Below are positions 8,492 through 16,752 of a stretch of DNA of 64,000 bases, piece after piece. Position numbers and translations under genes: made by a program. Every line of letters starts with the position of its first letter. Position 1 is the stretch's first letter. The DNA lies in assembly GCA_000143165.1 (NCBI GenBank), contig CP002084.1, positions 1,488,001 through 1,552,000 on the forward strand. The letters run 5' to 3'. The notes beneath the pieces were generated by a model, which was not told where the DNA came from, ran no database searches, and saw nothing but the letters and a program-made list of their open reading frames with translations. This stretch comes from Dehalogenimonas lykanthroporepellens BL-DC-9. Lineage in GTDB: Bacteria; Chloroflexota; Dehalococcoidia; Dehalococcoidales; Dehalococcoidaceae.

Positions 8492-9940
8492 ATGAAATCG
8501 CATTCCACAATGAGTCGCCGAGATTTTATGAAGACCCTAGGTTTGGGTGCAACAGCCATTGGTAGTGTAGGTGTCACCGCTCCCATTTTCCATGATCTCG
8601 ACGAAATGATGAGCATAAGTGCTGCCGAAACTTTTAACTCCACTACATCCATGCAAAAACGTCCTTGGTGGGTTAAAGAGGTTGACATTCCTACAGTAGA
8701 AATCGACTTGAAACTACGTACCCCCTATGCGGGCCATCTATCTGCTGGTTTGTCTCCTCTATATCTTTCTAAAGAGGAGATTGCTGCCATCCTGGCTTCT
8801 CAACAGAACAATGCTATTGAAGGAGCTAAAAACAACCGGCCAGGTTTTACATTGCGTGATCAAATTGGAGCCTGGGCCTCGTTAGATAGAGGACAAACGG
8901 GATATGTGAAATATCCGCCTGAAGGTTTTCGAACAATAAAAGTTACTCATGAAACTTTAGGTGTACCGAAGTGGGAAGGCTCCGAAACGGAAAACGCATT
9001 CATGATTCGAACTTTCCTGAGGCAATTTGGTGCGGGGGCGATTGGCTATGCAAGAGTGGATGACGACAGCGTCGGACCACGTAAACCCCTTTTTAACACT
9101 CATGTAAGATTGGAGAACAACCCAGATTACAAGTATGACGCTAATGGTACATTCGTCATGCCAGAAAAGTGCAAGTATGCCATCATAATTTATGATAGAA
9201 GTCCCCGAGATCCTAACAACTATCGTCGTACCGTCAACAGCCCTCAAGCCTTTGTATCAAATATGGAGAAATGTGAGTATGGTCATAAGCTTCAAAACTT
9301 CCTTTGGGGTTTAGGCTACCAATCTTATTGGTTTGAAGATGGCACAACAAGCAAATTCACCGGGACTCCGACGAATGTTTGGGGTATCCTCTCAGGCATA
9401 GGCGAATACACCCGAATTCACAATCCGGTCTCGCAACCCGAAGGTGAGACCGGTAATTTTGCCAGTATTCTCTTCACAGATTTGCCTCTACCTACTACTA
9501 AACCGATAGACTTTGGAGCTTTAGAATTCTGTAAAACTTGTGGGATATGTGCCGACGTTTGCCCAGCCGGAGCAATTCCTACAGTAGAAGAGTATAGAGA
9601 GCCAACTTGGGATCGAGCAACTGGTCCCTGGAGTGCTTCCAATGACCATAAAGGATATCCTAATAAATCCATTGAATGCGTAAAGTGGTATTTTTCTAAT
9701 GCAGTTACAGCCTTCGCTCCTGCCTCTCGCCCAGTTGGTGTGTGTCGTCGATGTTCCAGCCATTGTGTCTTTAGTAAAGATCATAAAGCTTGGATTCATG
9801 AAGTAGTTAAGGGTGTAGTGTCCACTACTCCTGTGATGAACAGCTTCTTTACTAAAATGGATACGCTATCCGGTTACAGTGACGTCATCTCAGATGAAGG
9901 CAGGGCTGAATATTGGCACCAGTACCTGCCCGCTATTTAA
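8492..9940 (+). CDS. rdhA: reductive dehalogenase catalytic subunit, intact
   Basis: 482 residues. The Tat signal is complete (SRRDFMKTLGLGA near residue 9, then a hydrophobic stretch), predicting folded export to the outer face of the membrane. The C-terminal half has the two 4Fe-4S sites: Cys347, 350, 353 and 357 (CKTCGICADVCP), and Cys396 with Cys418, 421 and 425 (CRRCSSHC). The family reductively removes halogens from organohalides with a cobamide cofactor as the terminal step of respiration. A GAGG site precedes ATG 8492. It is followed 18 bp later by rdhB, so the two form an operon. It is the only intact rdhAB pair in the window. Substrate not predictable. Confidence 0.95.
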   Translation: MKSHSTMSRRDFMKTLGLGATAIGSVGVTAPIFHDLDEMMSISAAETFNSTTSMQKRPWWVKEVDIPTVEIDLKLRTPYAGHLSAGLSPLYLSKEEIAAILASQQNNAIEGAKNNRPGFTLRDQIGAWASLDRGQTGYVKYPPEGFRTIKVTHETLGVPKWEGSETENAFMIRTFLRQFGAGAIGYARVDDDSVGPRKPLFNTHVRLENNPDYKYDANGTFVMPEKCKYAIIIYDRSPRDPNNYRRTVNSPQAFVSNMEKCEYGHKLQNFLWGLGYQSYWFEDGTTSKFTGTPTNVWGILSGIGEYTRIHNPVSQPEGETGNFASILFTDLPLPTTKPIDFGALEFCKTCGICADVCPAGAIPTVEEYREPTWDRATGPWSASNDHKGYPNKSIECVKWYFSNAVTAFAPASRPVGVCRRCSSHCVFSKDHKAWIHEVVKGVVSTTPVMNSFFTKMDTLSGYSDVISDEGRAEYWHQYLPAI

Positions 9941-9958
9941 AATGAGAGAGGAAAAAAC

Positions 9959-10177
9959 ATGAAATTAAATATTGACTTTAAATGGTATCAATGGCTTTTT
10001 GGAGTGATTTCTCTTATTCTGGCATTTTTCTTGACTCATGAAATATTTGCTACCCTAGCAGAATCTCAGCCTGGCGTTGTCAAGGTACTTTCCTTGCTTA
10101 TAGGAATCCCATTGATTATCTTCCTGTATCTGACCTTTGGTTTAAGGTCAGCCCTAAAAAAATCCAAATCTAACTAA
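9959..10177 (+). CDS. rdhB: reductive dehalogenase membrane anchor, short form
   Basis: 72 residues with two membrane segments (about residues 11-27 and 38-60) and a lysine-rich cytoplasmic tail. RdhB proteins are usually about 90 residues with three segments. This one starts directly at the segment matching helix 2 of the other RdhB in the window, so the first helix is missing. It carries no charged EXE-like motif as clear as in the longer one. A GAGAGG site precedes ATG 9959 and the gene is 18 bp after rdhA. It probably holds RdhA at the membrane; whether the short form is functional is uncertain. Confidence 0.8.
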   Translation: MKLNIDFKWYQWLFGVISLILAFFLTHEIFATLAESQPGVVKVLSLLIGIPLIIFLYLTFGLRSALKKSKSN

Positions 10178-10192
10178 TCTCCCCAAAACTCA

Positions 10193-10237
10193 AAGCGCCC
10201 GTGTACGCTTTTTTAACAAAAAGCTACACGGGCGCTT
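10193..10237 (+). terminator. terminator of the rdhAB operon
   Basis: A long hairpin: 13-bp perfect arms AAGCGCCCGTGTA/TACACGGGCGCTT, continued by a GCTTTTT/AAAAAGC inner stem. It lies 16 bp after the rdhB stop. Confidence 0.8.
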
Positions 10238-10453
10238 CTATATTGACCAAATGCGATCGTGATTAGATAAGCTAGTAAATTTCCTGTCCACGAACAGGAA
10301 CCAACGGTAGTAAATCTAACCTAATCGTAGGGAATGGTCTTGGCCAAGGTTAAAAACCAGCGCAGCGGTTCTGTGTATTGACTGCCAGCGCCCACCATTA
10401 AAGACTATTCCACACTCAAAGTGCAAAATGTTTCTTGAGTTAAGTTGTTGATC

Positions 10454-10484
10454 AAATGGGAGATGTTGTAAACATCTCCCATTT
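10454..10484 (+). terminator. terminator-like hairpin
   Basis: Stem AAATGGGAGATGTT/AACATCTCCCATTT, loop GTA, followed by TGTTTA. Strong and perfect, but no intact gene precedes it directly. Confidence 0.55.
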
Positions 10485-10575
10485 TGTTTAACCGGTCAAG
10501 AAACGACCTGCTGGAAGAAATATAGTCAAAGTCACAATTGCAGAAGTTGGGACCTTTCTACCAATCACAACCTGA

Positions 10576-10713
10576 CCGAAGAAGACCCTCTCTTTCTATT
10601 TTGAATTTGGAGTAACTGATCCGGAAATCCCTGATAAGTTTGATAATTGGTGGCAAGCTTTCTGCACTGGAGCCGGCCGTGGTATGAAGTATACTCAGGT
10701 TCAAGTGGCCTAG
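10576..10713 (+). pseudogene. short coding relic, function unknown
   Basis: A 45-codon frame without a start codon or ribosome site ends at TAG 10711. Its residues (FEFGVTDPEIPDKFDNWW, then QAFCTGAGRGMKYTQVQVA) have protein-like composition, and a terminator-like hairpin follows 28 bp later. It is most likely the end of a lost gene; I do not recognise the family. Confidence 0.3.
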
Positions 10714-10741
10714 CCCGATGATAATAGTTTCGCAAGCTAAA

Positions 10742-10772
10742 AGGAGCGCATGGGTTTATAACCCATGCGCTC
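10742..10772 (+). terminator. terminator-like hairpin
   Basis: Perfect 14-bp stem GGAGCGCATGGGTT/AACCCATGCGCTCC with loop TAT, just after the coding relic. No T-run. Confidence 0.5.
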
Positions 10773-11046
10773 CCCTCTGATGCAAATAGGCCATGCCTTC
10801 GTAACCCGGTATGGGGTATGTATCCTATATTTTATGTTTGTTCGAGCATGTTCATTCTGTTAAAATAAATTGCCGCCCAAGACGTCCGATGCTTTGGACA
10901 ACTTCCAAACGTTTTTCTAACCCCACTAGATCAGGAGCATCCAATGCAGTTTTCTACCGAAGTCATTGCCGATTTCGCCATCATCATGACTGTTGGTGGA
11001 CTGGCAACTTTCTGAGGTCGGATGTCAAATTCGGACACCAAACCTT

Positions 11047-11907
11047 TCATGCCGCCACCAGTCCTGCGTAGAATTGTTGAGCATAAGCCGCCGGCGACAA
11101 GAATCCCAGCCTGGCTTGCCGGCGTTGCCGGTTGTAGAAGATTTCGATATACTCCGTGATCTCCCGGATGGCTTCTTGTCTGGTTCTATAGCGCCGATGA
11201 TTCACCAGTTCCTGTTTTAGCGTTCCCCAGAAGCTCTCCATAGGTGCGTTGTCGTAGCAGTTCCCTTTCCGGCTCATGGAAGCTCTCAAGCCAAATCGTT
11301 CCAGTAGTCGCCGGTACTCAAGGGAGCAATACTGGCTACCCCGGTCAGAGTGGTGCAACAGCCCCTCGGCCGGATGTTTAGCGGCCACCGCCCGAAGCAA
11401 AGACTCATTGACCAGGTTTCTGGTCAAGCGCTTACCCATGGCATATCCGACAATTTCGCCATTCCACAGGTCCTTGTGGCCTGCCAGATACAGCCAACCT
11501 TCATCGGTGGAAATATAGGTGATATCGGTGAGCCATACATCATTCGGCCTGGAGGCCACAAACTTCTGCGCCAACAGGTTTCCGGCTACCGGCAACCTGT
11601 GCCTGGAATCCGTGGTAACCTTGAACTTACGCTTCTGTTTGCAACGTATCCCCAGCTTTTTCCGGATACGCTTGATACGGCAAATACCCACCTTCACGCC
11701 GTGCGCTGCCAAATCCCGCTGTAGTCGCTCCGGCCCATAGGTCTGGCGCGTCCGCTTATCCGCTGCCTTGATCTCCAACTCAAGCCGCGCTTCCTCCTGA
11801 CCCCGCTTCGATAAAGGCCTATCCATCCAGGCATAAAAGCCGCTACCGGAGACACCAAGCATTCGCCGGAGAATAGGGACTGGATATTTGAGCCGCAGTT
11901 CTTTCAT
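11047..11907 (-). CDS. IS3 OrfB DDE transposase, copy B
   Basis: 286 residues, same protein as in copy A except for a Ser-to-Arg change (KQKRKFK). DDE residues are all present. It overlaps orfA by 4 bp. Confidence 0.93.
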   Translation of the reverse strand: MKELRLKYPVPILRRMLGVSGSGFYAWMDRPLSKRGQEEARLELEIKAADKRTRQTYGPERLQRDLAAHGVKVGICRIKRIRKKLGIRCKQKRKFKVTTDSRHRLPVAGNLLAQKFVASRPNDVWLTDITYISTDEGWLYLAGHKDLWNGEIVGYAMGKRLTRNLVNESLLRAVAAKHPAEGLLHHSDRGSQYCSLEYRRLLERFGLRASMSRKGNCYDNAPMESFWGTLKQELVNHRRYRTRQEAIREITEYIEIFYNRQRRQARLGFLSPAAYAQQFYAGLVAA

Positions 11908-12221
11908 CGCCGCGTACCGGGCAGCGACTCCCTGGCAAAGTACGCGGCTGCTTTTTTTAATATTTCCCGCTCCATTTTGAGTTCGGCATTTTCCTTCTTT
12001 ACCCGGGCCAGCTCCATCTCTACTTCTGTCAGCGGCCGGTATGACTTGCCCACTTCTTCAAGCTTGCCGGCTCTGTGTTTCCTGAGCCAGTTGTCCAAGG
12101 TGTTTGACGGCAGTGCCAGCCGCCTGGCAGCTTCCGCCACAGACAATTTATCCTCTGTCACCAGCTTCACCGCTTCCAGCCTGAACTCCCTCGTATACTT
12201 CCCGTGTGGAATCCTTTCCAT
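11904..12221 (-). CDS. IS3 OrfA, copy B
   Basis: 105 residues, identical in sequence to OrfA of copy A, with the same A7 slippery run before the overlap with orfB. Confidence 0.92.
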   Translation of the reverse strand: MERIPHGKYTREFRLEAVKLVTEDKLSVAEAARRLALPSNTLDNWLRKHRAGKLEEVGKSYRPLTEVEMELARVKKENAELKMEREILKKAAAYFARESLPGTRR

Positions 12222-12636
12222 CCTGACACCTCCGTCTCTCTATTTTACCTGACTTTGGTGTCCGTTTTATCCATCCTATCTCATTCATTTTCCACCGACT
12301 CAAACAACCGTTGATCTTGGGTTATCTTATTGCGGGCATTCTCATAGGCCCCTATACTCCACCTTTTAGCTTCATCAATCAGCCGGAAGTCCTGGAAGCC
12401 GCAGCGGAATTGGGTGTTATTTTACTGTTATTTGGAATCGGTCTTGAGTTTCCTTTAGATAAACTGAGGAAGATCGGCATCAAAACCTATGCCGTTATCT
12501 CACTGATCGAGATAGCTTGGATGTTTGCGCTCAGTTTCGTTATCGGGCGCATGCTTGGTTGGCCTTTAATAGATGCCCTGTTCTTAGGAATCGCCTTGGC
12601 ATCGAGTAGCACAGTTGTCATCGCCAAAGTTCTTAC

Positions 12637-14011
12637 AGTAGAATCCCCGTACGTGGTGTAAATTCCTGGAATTGAAAAAGCAGGCCATTGTGTGGTTTCT
12701 TGAAAGAAAATAACAACAAAGACTTTCAGGAGGTAACCACAACAATGGCCAAAGACAGGATGACACTTTTGGAACTGCTACGCAAGTCAGGAAGCGACGG
12801 TGATCTTGATTTTCTGAGAGAAGGGGTGAAAATGCTGGCCGAAGCGGTCATGGAGCTTGAGGTTAAGCAGAAGACCGGAGCTGAGAAACATGAGCGCAGT
12901 GACGGTCGTTTAACCTACCGTAACGGCTACCGGGGGCGTATCTGGGACACCCGGGCCGGCACGATACCCTTGGCGATTCCCCGGTTGCGGGACGGCAGTT
13001 ATTTTCCCAGCTTACTCGAGCCCCGGCGCCGGGCGGAACATGCCTTGCTGGCGGTAATCCAGGAAGCCTATGTGTTGGGCATCAGCACCCGCAAGGTGGA
13101 ATCTCTGGTTCAGTCACTGGGTCTTAACGGGGTCAGTAAGAGCGAGGTATCGCGAATATGCGGGGCTCTGGACGATGAAGTGGAACGATGGCGTCACCGG
13201 CCTTTGTTATGGCGTTATCCCTATCTGTGGCTGGATGCGACCTACGTCAAGGTCAGGGATACCGGGCGGGTGGTCAGTCAGGCGGTAATTATCGCCTACG
13301 GCGTCCGGGAAACCGGAGAACGCGAGATCATCGGGCTTGAGGTCGGCCCCAGTGAAGACGGTGTATTCTGGAAAGAGTTTCTGCGGGGGCTGGTCAGCCG
13401 TGGTTTGAGCGGGGTGATGCTGGTAATCAGTGATGCTCATCTGGGGCTGAAGGAAGCCATCAGCACGGTACTCACCGGGGTATCGTGGCAACGTTGCCGG
13501 GTGCACTTCATGCGCAATGCGCTGGCCAGAGTGCCACGGGGCGCCCAGGCTATGGTATCTGCCGCTATCCGTACCATCTTCGCTCAACCTGACCGCGACA
13601 GCGCTTGCAGCCAGCTCCGCCGGGTAGCCGATAACCTCAGACTCCGATTCGGTCCTGTTGCCGACCAACTGGAAGAGGCAGAACCGGATATCCTGGCCTA
13701 TACCGCCTTCCCCCGGGAACACTGGCGGCAACTGTACTCTACCAATCCCCTGGAGAGACTGAACAAGGAAATCAAGCGCCGCAGTAATGTGGTCGGCATC
13801 TTTCCCAACAGCCAATCGGTAATCAGGCTGATTGGGGCGGTGTTAATGGAACAGCAGGACGAGTGGGAGGTCGGACGACGCTACTTTTCTTTGGATTCGA
13901 TGAAGAAAACGCTGGAAGGGGCGCAGGAGGAACCCCTGATCATGGCTTTACCAGCTTGATTATTCGGGAAACCACCAATGATGAATTTACACCACTTGAC
14001 GGGACACTACC
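12637..14011 (+). mobile_element. IS256-family insertion sequence, copy 1 (no target duplication)
   Basis: 1375 bp. The left end AGTAGAATCCCC and right end GGGACACTACC form imperfect inverted repeats that share GTGGTGTAAATTC internally. The ends were fixed by comparison with copies 2 and 3, which have 8-bp duplications. Here the flanks are GTTCTTAC and GGGCCAGC, which do not match. This points to a deletion or an exchange with another IS256 copy after insertion. Confidence 0.9.
12745..13959 (+). CDS. IS256-family (mutator-type) transposase, copy 1
   Basis: 404 residues from ATG 12745, chosen because AGGAGG lies 11 bp upstream; a frame-matched upstream start at 12688 lacks such a site. Mutator-type DDE residues are visible in LWLDATYVKV, LVISDAHLGL and STNPLERLNKEIKRR, and the C/H motif in WQRCRVHFMRN. 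Full length and intact. Confidence 0.94.
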   Translation: MAKDRMTLLELLRKSGSDGDLDFLREGVKMLAEAVMELEVKQKTGAEKHERSDGRLTYRNGYRGRIWDTRAGTIPLAIPRLRDGSYFPSLLEPRRRAEHALLAVIQEAYVLGISTRKVESLVQSLGLNGVSKSEVSRICGALDDEVERWRHRPLLWRYPYLWLDATYVKVRDTGRVVSQAVIIAYGVRETGEREIIGLEVGPSEDGVFWKEFLRGLVSRGLSGVMLVISDAHLGLKEAISTVLTGVSWQRCRVHFMRNALARVPRGAQAMVSAAIRTIFAQPDRDSACSQLRRVADNLRLRFGPVADQLEEAEPDILAYTAFPREHWRQLYSTNPLERLNKEIKRRSNVVGIFPNSQSVIRLIGAVLMEQQDEWEVGRRYFSLDSMKKTLEGAQEEPLIMALPA

Positions 14012-14189
14012 GGGCCAGCCAGATAGTCTTTATATATGGCTAAATTTCTTTGTCTGAGTTCAGTATGTGGTTTTGTTCTTGTTAATGGCATGACTCTGCA
14101 CCTCACCCATTTACACTAACAGGTATCAATCAGAAAAACATCGTACTAAAGGACTAATAAGTCTAAGCATTTGGTATAATGAGAAAATA

Positions 14190-14220
14190 TACTAAAGTAT
14201 GTATACTGCAGTATAAACAG
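14190..14220. promoter_or_regulatory. TACTAAAGTA-type repeat region downstream of rdhA
   Basis: TACTAAAGTA (14190-14199) followed by the palindromic AGTATGTATACT and a further AGTATA. The same decamer core occurs near two other rdh regions (26032, 61175). A TATAAT box at 14175-14180 precedes it. A regulator site is possible but unproven; no gene obviously starts here. Confidence 0.35.
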
Positions 14221-14262
14221 GGTGAAGTTAGTCCAATCAGTTTCCTGGCTCAAAATAAAATA

Positions 14263-14292
14263 AGAGAGGCTCGCTTCAAAGCGAGCCTCTCT
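14263..14292 (-). terminator. terminator of the rdhA at 14337
   Basis: A 14-bp stem AGAGAGGCTCGCTT/AAGCGAGCCTCTCT with a 2-nt loop. On the minus strand it is followed by TTATTTTATTTTG, a good intrinsic terminator 45 bp after the rdhA stop. Confidence 0.85.
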
Positions 14293-14336
14293 ATGAACGT
14301 GTTTAATTTTGGACTGTCAGATATGATATGTTGCTT

Positions 14337-15758
14337 CTAAGTTCCTGTCCATTGTCCCTGAGTCAGGTCCTGGTCAAAGGGTAGCATGTCTTCCGTCCAC
14401 CATTCGTCAGGAGTTATAGGTGTATTGTACCCGAAGAAATCATCCATATTTGCAAAGAAGCCGTTGAAAAGTGATGTAGATGATACGGTCATGTGAATGA
14501 TCTCGTGAATCATAGCATCATCCAGCTTGGAGAAGGTACACTGGCGCATACAGGTGTTCCAGTTGCCCAAGCGGCAAGGGTTAACTACACCGTCATTTGC
14601 ACCGGCGCGGCAAGTAGCGCCGTTGACCTGGAATCTCTTTGCGCCTTTCATGTTGAAACCGCCGATAATTTCATAAGTGGGTTCTTTATCAAACGATATG
14701 GATTTGGTTGGGCAGACATGGGCGCATTTCATGCAGGTGGCGCAGAAGCGGTGGATACCGGCGTCAATAGGCTTGGTTGGCGCTAAAGGTAAATCTGTAA
14801 AAAGCATACCTGGTCGCGGAGTTGGGCCCGCAATGGGTGCAATAGCGCTCAGCATGCGGGATTGCTCATGACTGCCGCCCAAGACGGCCATTGCCGTTTT
14901 GGTGGTTAGAGATTGATTGGACGTTTGTCCTACTGATTGGTAGCCCAACCCTCTGATAAACTCCATTAACTGATTCTGTATGTTGAAGAAGTGCTCGTAA
15001 CAACGGGCGATATCCCCCATGGCTTCAGCTACTCTCGTGTTGGTTCTAATCGATCCGGGCACATAGAAAACTACAGCGTATCGAATAGCGTTGGGGATAG
15101 CCTTTTTATCTGCAGTTAAGTAAGGTACGTCTACATCTTCAAACTCAATTTTCCTGCCGTCATGGTCCCATGACCAGACAAATTTCTTCGTTGTTCCGGG
15201 CTCAAGTTCAACCACGTTAAAGTGAGTGGCACCCCAGATTTTGGCGGCATTACGAAGCATGTTGAAGTTCTCTTCGGGGTTGCCTTGCCACTTTGCTACT
15301 CCGCGATCTTGAGGAGTAGCAGCTTTTTGACGTCCCAGAAAGCTATAACCACCGGACATAGCTCCTCTGGCAGTGGTTAAAGCTACGTCTCGTAAGGCAT
15401 ATCCGGGTTTACCTTCATTAAATAATTTCGCGCCGGCTTCACCGGCAAGTTTATTTTGTTCATTGACAACGATTGTTCCCTGGGCAACATCCCCGTTACC
15501 GAAGTATCTTTGAAGGCCGATCTGAAAAGCACCTTCACGCTGATCATACCGCTCCATCAGGCTATAGTCGATGTCCACCATGGGTTGATCTACTGTTTTG
15601 ACCCACCAGGGTTTTGGGCTGTTATTAGTGGCGCCAATGGCTTCATCCAGGTCTTTGAAACCTGGTGCTACCAGAGCCGCACTTCCTAACCCTGCGCCGG
15701 CCAGGCCAAGGCCCTTCATGAAGTCTCTTCTGCTGACGGTACTGTGGAATTTAGTCAC
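14337..15758 (-). CDS. rdhA: reductive dehalogenase catalytic subunit, intact, without rdhB
   Basis: 473 residues from GTG 15758, which is preceded by GGAGG. The Tat signal SRRDFMKGLGLAG is intact. The first Fe-S site is Cys339, 342, 345 and 349 (CATCMKCAHVCP). The second has CRLGNWNTCMRQC with an upstream Cys in GATCRAG. The length and ending (FNGFFANMDDFFGY...EWW) are typical for the family, so it should be a working exported cobamide/Fe-S dehalogenase. No rdhB lies next to it, which is common in Dehalogenimonas; an anchor would have to come from elsewhere. A terminator follows. The kinase/regulator pair just upstream is on the same strand, so it may control this gene. Confidence 0.94.
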   Translation of the reverse strand: MTKFHSTVSRRDFMKGLGLAGAGLGSAALVAPGFKDLDEAIGATNNSPKPWWVKTVDQPMVDIDYSLMERYDQREGAFQIGLQRYFGNGDVAQGTIVVNEQNKLAGEAGAKLFNEGKPGYALRDVALTTARGAMSGGYSFLGRQKAATPQDRGVAKWQGNPEENFNMLRNAAKIWGATHFNVVELEPGTTKKFVWSWDHDGRKIEFEDVDVPYLTADKKAIPNAIRYAVVFYVPGSIRTNTRVAEAMGDIARCYEHFFNIQNQLMEFIRGLGYQSVGQTSNQSLTTKTAMAVLGGSHEQSRMLSAIAPIAGPTPRPGMLFTDLPLAPTKPIDAGIHRFCATCMKCAHVCPTKSISFDKEPTYEIIGGFNMKGAKRFQVNGATCRAGANDGVVNPCRLGNWNTCMRQCTFSKLDDAMIHEIIHMTVSSTSLFNGFFANMDDFFGYNTPITPDEWWTEDMLPFDQDLTQGQWTGT

Positions 15759-16068
15759 TTTCTTTACCTCCGATTACGTATTTTTGCTGGCTTAATTGAT
15801 TCTCGCCTTTAAATGGTAGCCGATTAATCAATAGATTTGAATTAATAACGTTGATGGTTAAGATAATAACATATGAACACACTAGTGGGTATCCGCCATT
15901 ATGCCTAGAAATAATGACAATAAAAATACAACGAAGTAAATAATACTAATATGGAATGGCTGGTTGTTACAAAATTATTTGAAAACTGCACAGGTTAAGG
16001 AGGATCACCTTGACACGATAGGAGCAACGAAATTCTGGCTAGCGATTTAGTGTCTCTAGGACATAACA
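15759..16068. other. intergenic region upstream of rdhA
   Basis: 310 AT-rich bp between the response regulator stop and the rdhA start, both on the minus strand. It must hold the rdhA promoter; I see no strong hairpin that would block readthrough from the regulator genes and no clear repeat. Confidence 0.4.
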
Positions 16069-16752
16069 TTAGCTCAATCCCAATTGCTTGGCCGCCAGCG
16101 CCGCCTGGGTACGGTTGGCGGCATTGAGTTTATGAAGCAGATGGCCGATGATTTTCTTGACCGTGACTTCGGCCAGTCCCAGTTTCATGGCTATTTCCTT
16201 GTTGGTCAGGCCTTTGACAATCAAATCCAGCACCTGCTTCTCCCGGGATTTGAGCAGTATTTCAGGCCCGGACGATGAACCGGTCGAACCCGGTATCGGC
16301 GGATTGTCGGACAGGTCGGCATGCAACATATCGGTGTAATTGAACACCGTACCGCCGTCGTTGACCACCCGGATGCTGTTGAGCAGGAGTTTGCGCGGTG
16401 TGTTTTTGCCCATGAATCCGTGAACTCCGGTTTCGGTCGCTTCGGCGGCATAAAGGTCGCTTTCATATCCGGTCAGCATGATGATCTTAGCGGATGGGAA
16501 ATGCTCGATAATCTCTTTGGCGGTCGCAAAGCCGTCCATCCCCGGCATCTTCAGGTCCAGTAGAATTACATCCGGCTTCAGTTCTTCGGTCAGAGTCACC
16601 CCCTGACGACCGGAATCGGCTTCTCCGACAATCACCATATCGGCTTCGTTCTGGAGAACCGTCCGCAGGCCTTCCCGTACCACGTCGTGGTCATCAATGA
16701 TCAGCACTCGTATCTTTTCCATGGTTTCCCGTGGTTCGGTCAAGGTTTCCAT
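16069..16752 (-). CDS. NarL/LuxR-family response regulator (rdh-associated)
   Basis: 227 residues from ATG 16752. The receiver domain (VLIIDDHDVVREGL, phospho-acceptor Asp in DVILLDLKMPGMDG, conserved Lys in MGKNTPRK) is followed by a LuxR-type HTH (LKSREKQVLDLIVKGLTNKEIAMKLGLAEVTVKKIIGHLLHKL). The start overlaps the kinase stop as TGATG, so the two are translationally coupled. It is the expected partner of the kinase encoded just upstream and a candidate activator of the flanking rdh genes. Confidence 0.92.
   Translation of the reverse strand: METLTEPRETMEKIRVLIIDDHDVVREGLRTVLQNEADMVIVGEADSGRQGVTLTEELKPDVILLDLKMPGMDGFATAKEIIEHFPSAKIIMLTGYESDLYAAEATETGVHGFMGKNTPRKLLLNSIRVVNDGGTVFNYTDMLHADLSDNPPIPGSTGSSSGPEILLKSREKQVLDLIVKGLTNKEIAMKLGLAEVTVKKIIGHLLHKLNAANRTQAALAAKQLGLS

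Larger units (their letters stand above)
10238..10943. other. gene-poor region with two hairpins and a coding relic
   Basis: About 700 bp without an intact gene. It holds a perfect 14-bp stem with a 3-nt loop at 10454-10484, another perfect 14-bp stem with a 3-nt loop at 10742-10772, and between them a short frame that looks like a decayed gene end. The hairpins look like terminators left behind after genes between them were lost. No RNA gene was recognised. Confidence 0.5.
11013..12283 (-). mobile_element. IS3-family insertion sequence, copy B
   Basis: 1271 bp, same ends as copy A but in the opposite orientation. It is flanked by the 3-bp duplication TTC (11010-11012 and 12284-12286). The inverted pair A/B encloses the intact rdhAB operon; each copy has its own duplication, so they inserted independently. 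Confidence 0.93.
10944..12636 (+). pseudogene. CPA2-type cation/proton antiporter, interrupted by IS3 copy B and truncated by IS256 copy 1
   Basis: The gene starts at ATG 10944 after an AGGAG site and reads MQFSTEVIADFAIIMTVGG, then is cut at 11012 by IS3. Removing 11013-12283 and one TTC copy restores the frame as GGLATF-IFHRLKQPLILGYL. The continuing sequence (AGILIGPYTPP, GVILLLFGIGLEF, ALASSSTVVIAKVL) is typical of KefB/CPA2 monovalent cation:proton antiporters, which have about 12 membrane helices and 400-650 residues. Only about 139 residues remain: at 12637 an IS256 copy begins and no continuation follows it. The gene is dead; the original substrate (K+ or Na+) cannot be told. Confidence 0.88.

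Noticed and set aside
10238-10943. Riboswitch between rdhAB and the antiporter
   Set aside because: The hairpins are simple perfect stems without the conserved loops of cobalamin or other riboswitches and do not precede an intact gene.
6007-12283. IS3 copies A and B as a composite transposon carrying rdhAB
   Set aside because: Each copy has its own matching 3-bp duplication (ATG and TTC), so both inserted independently into two different genes.
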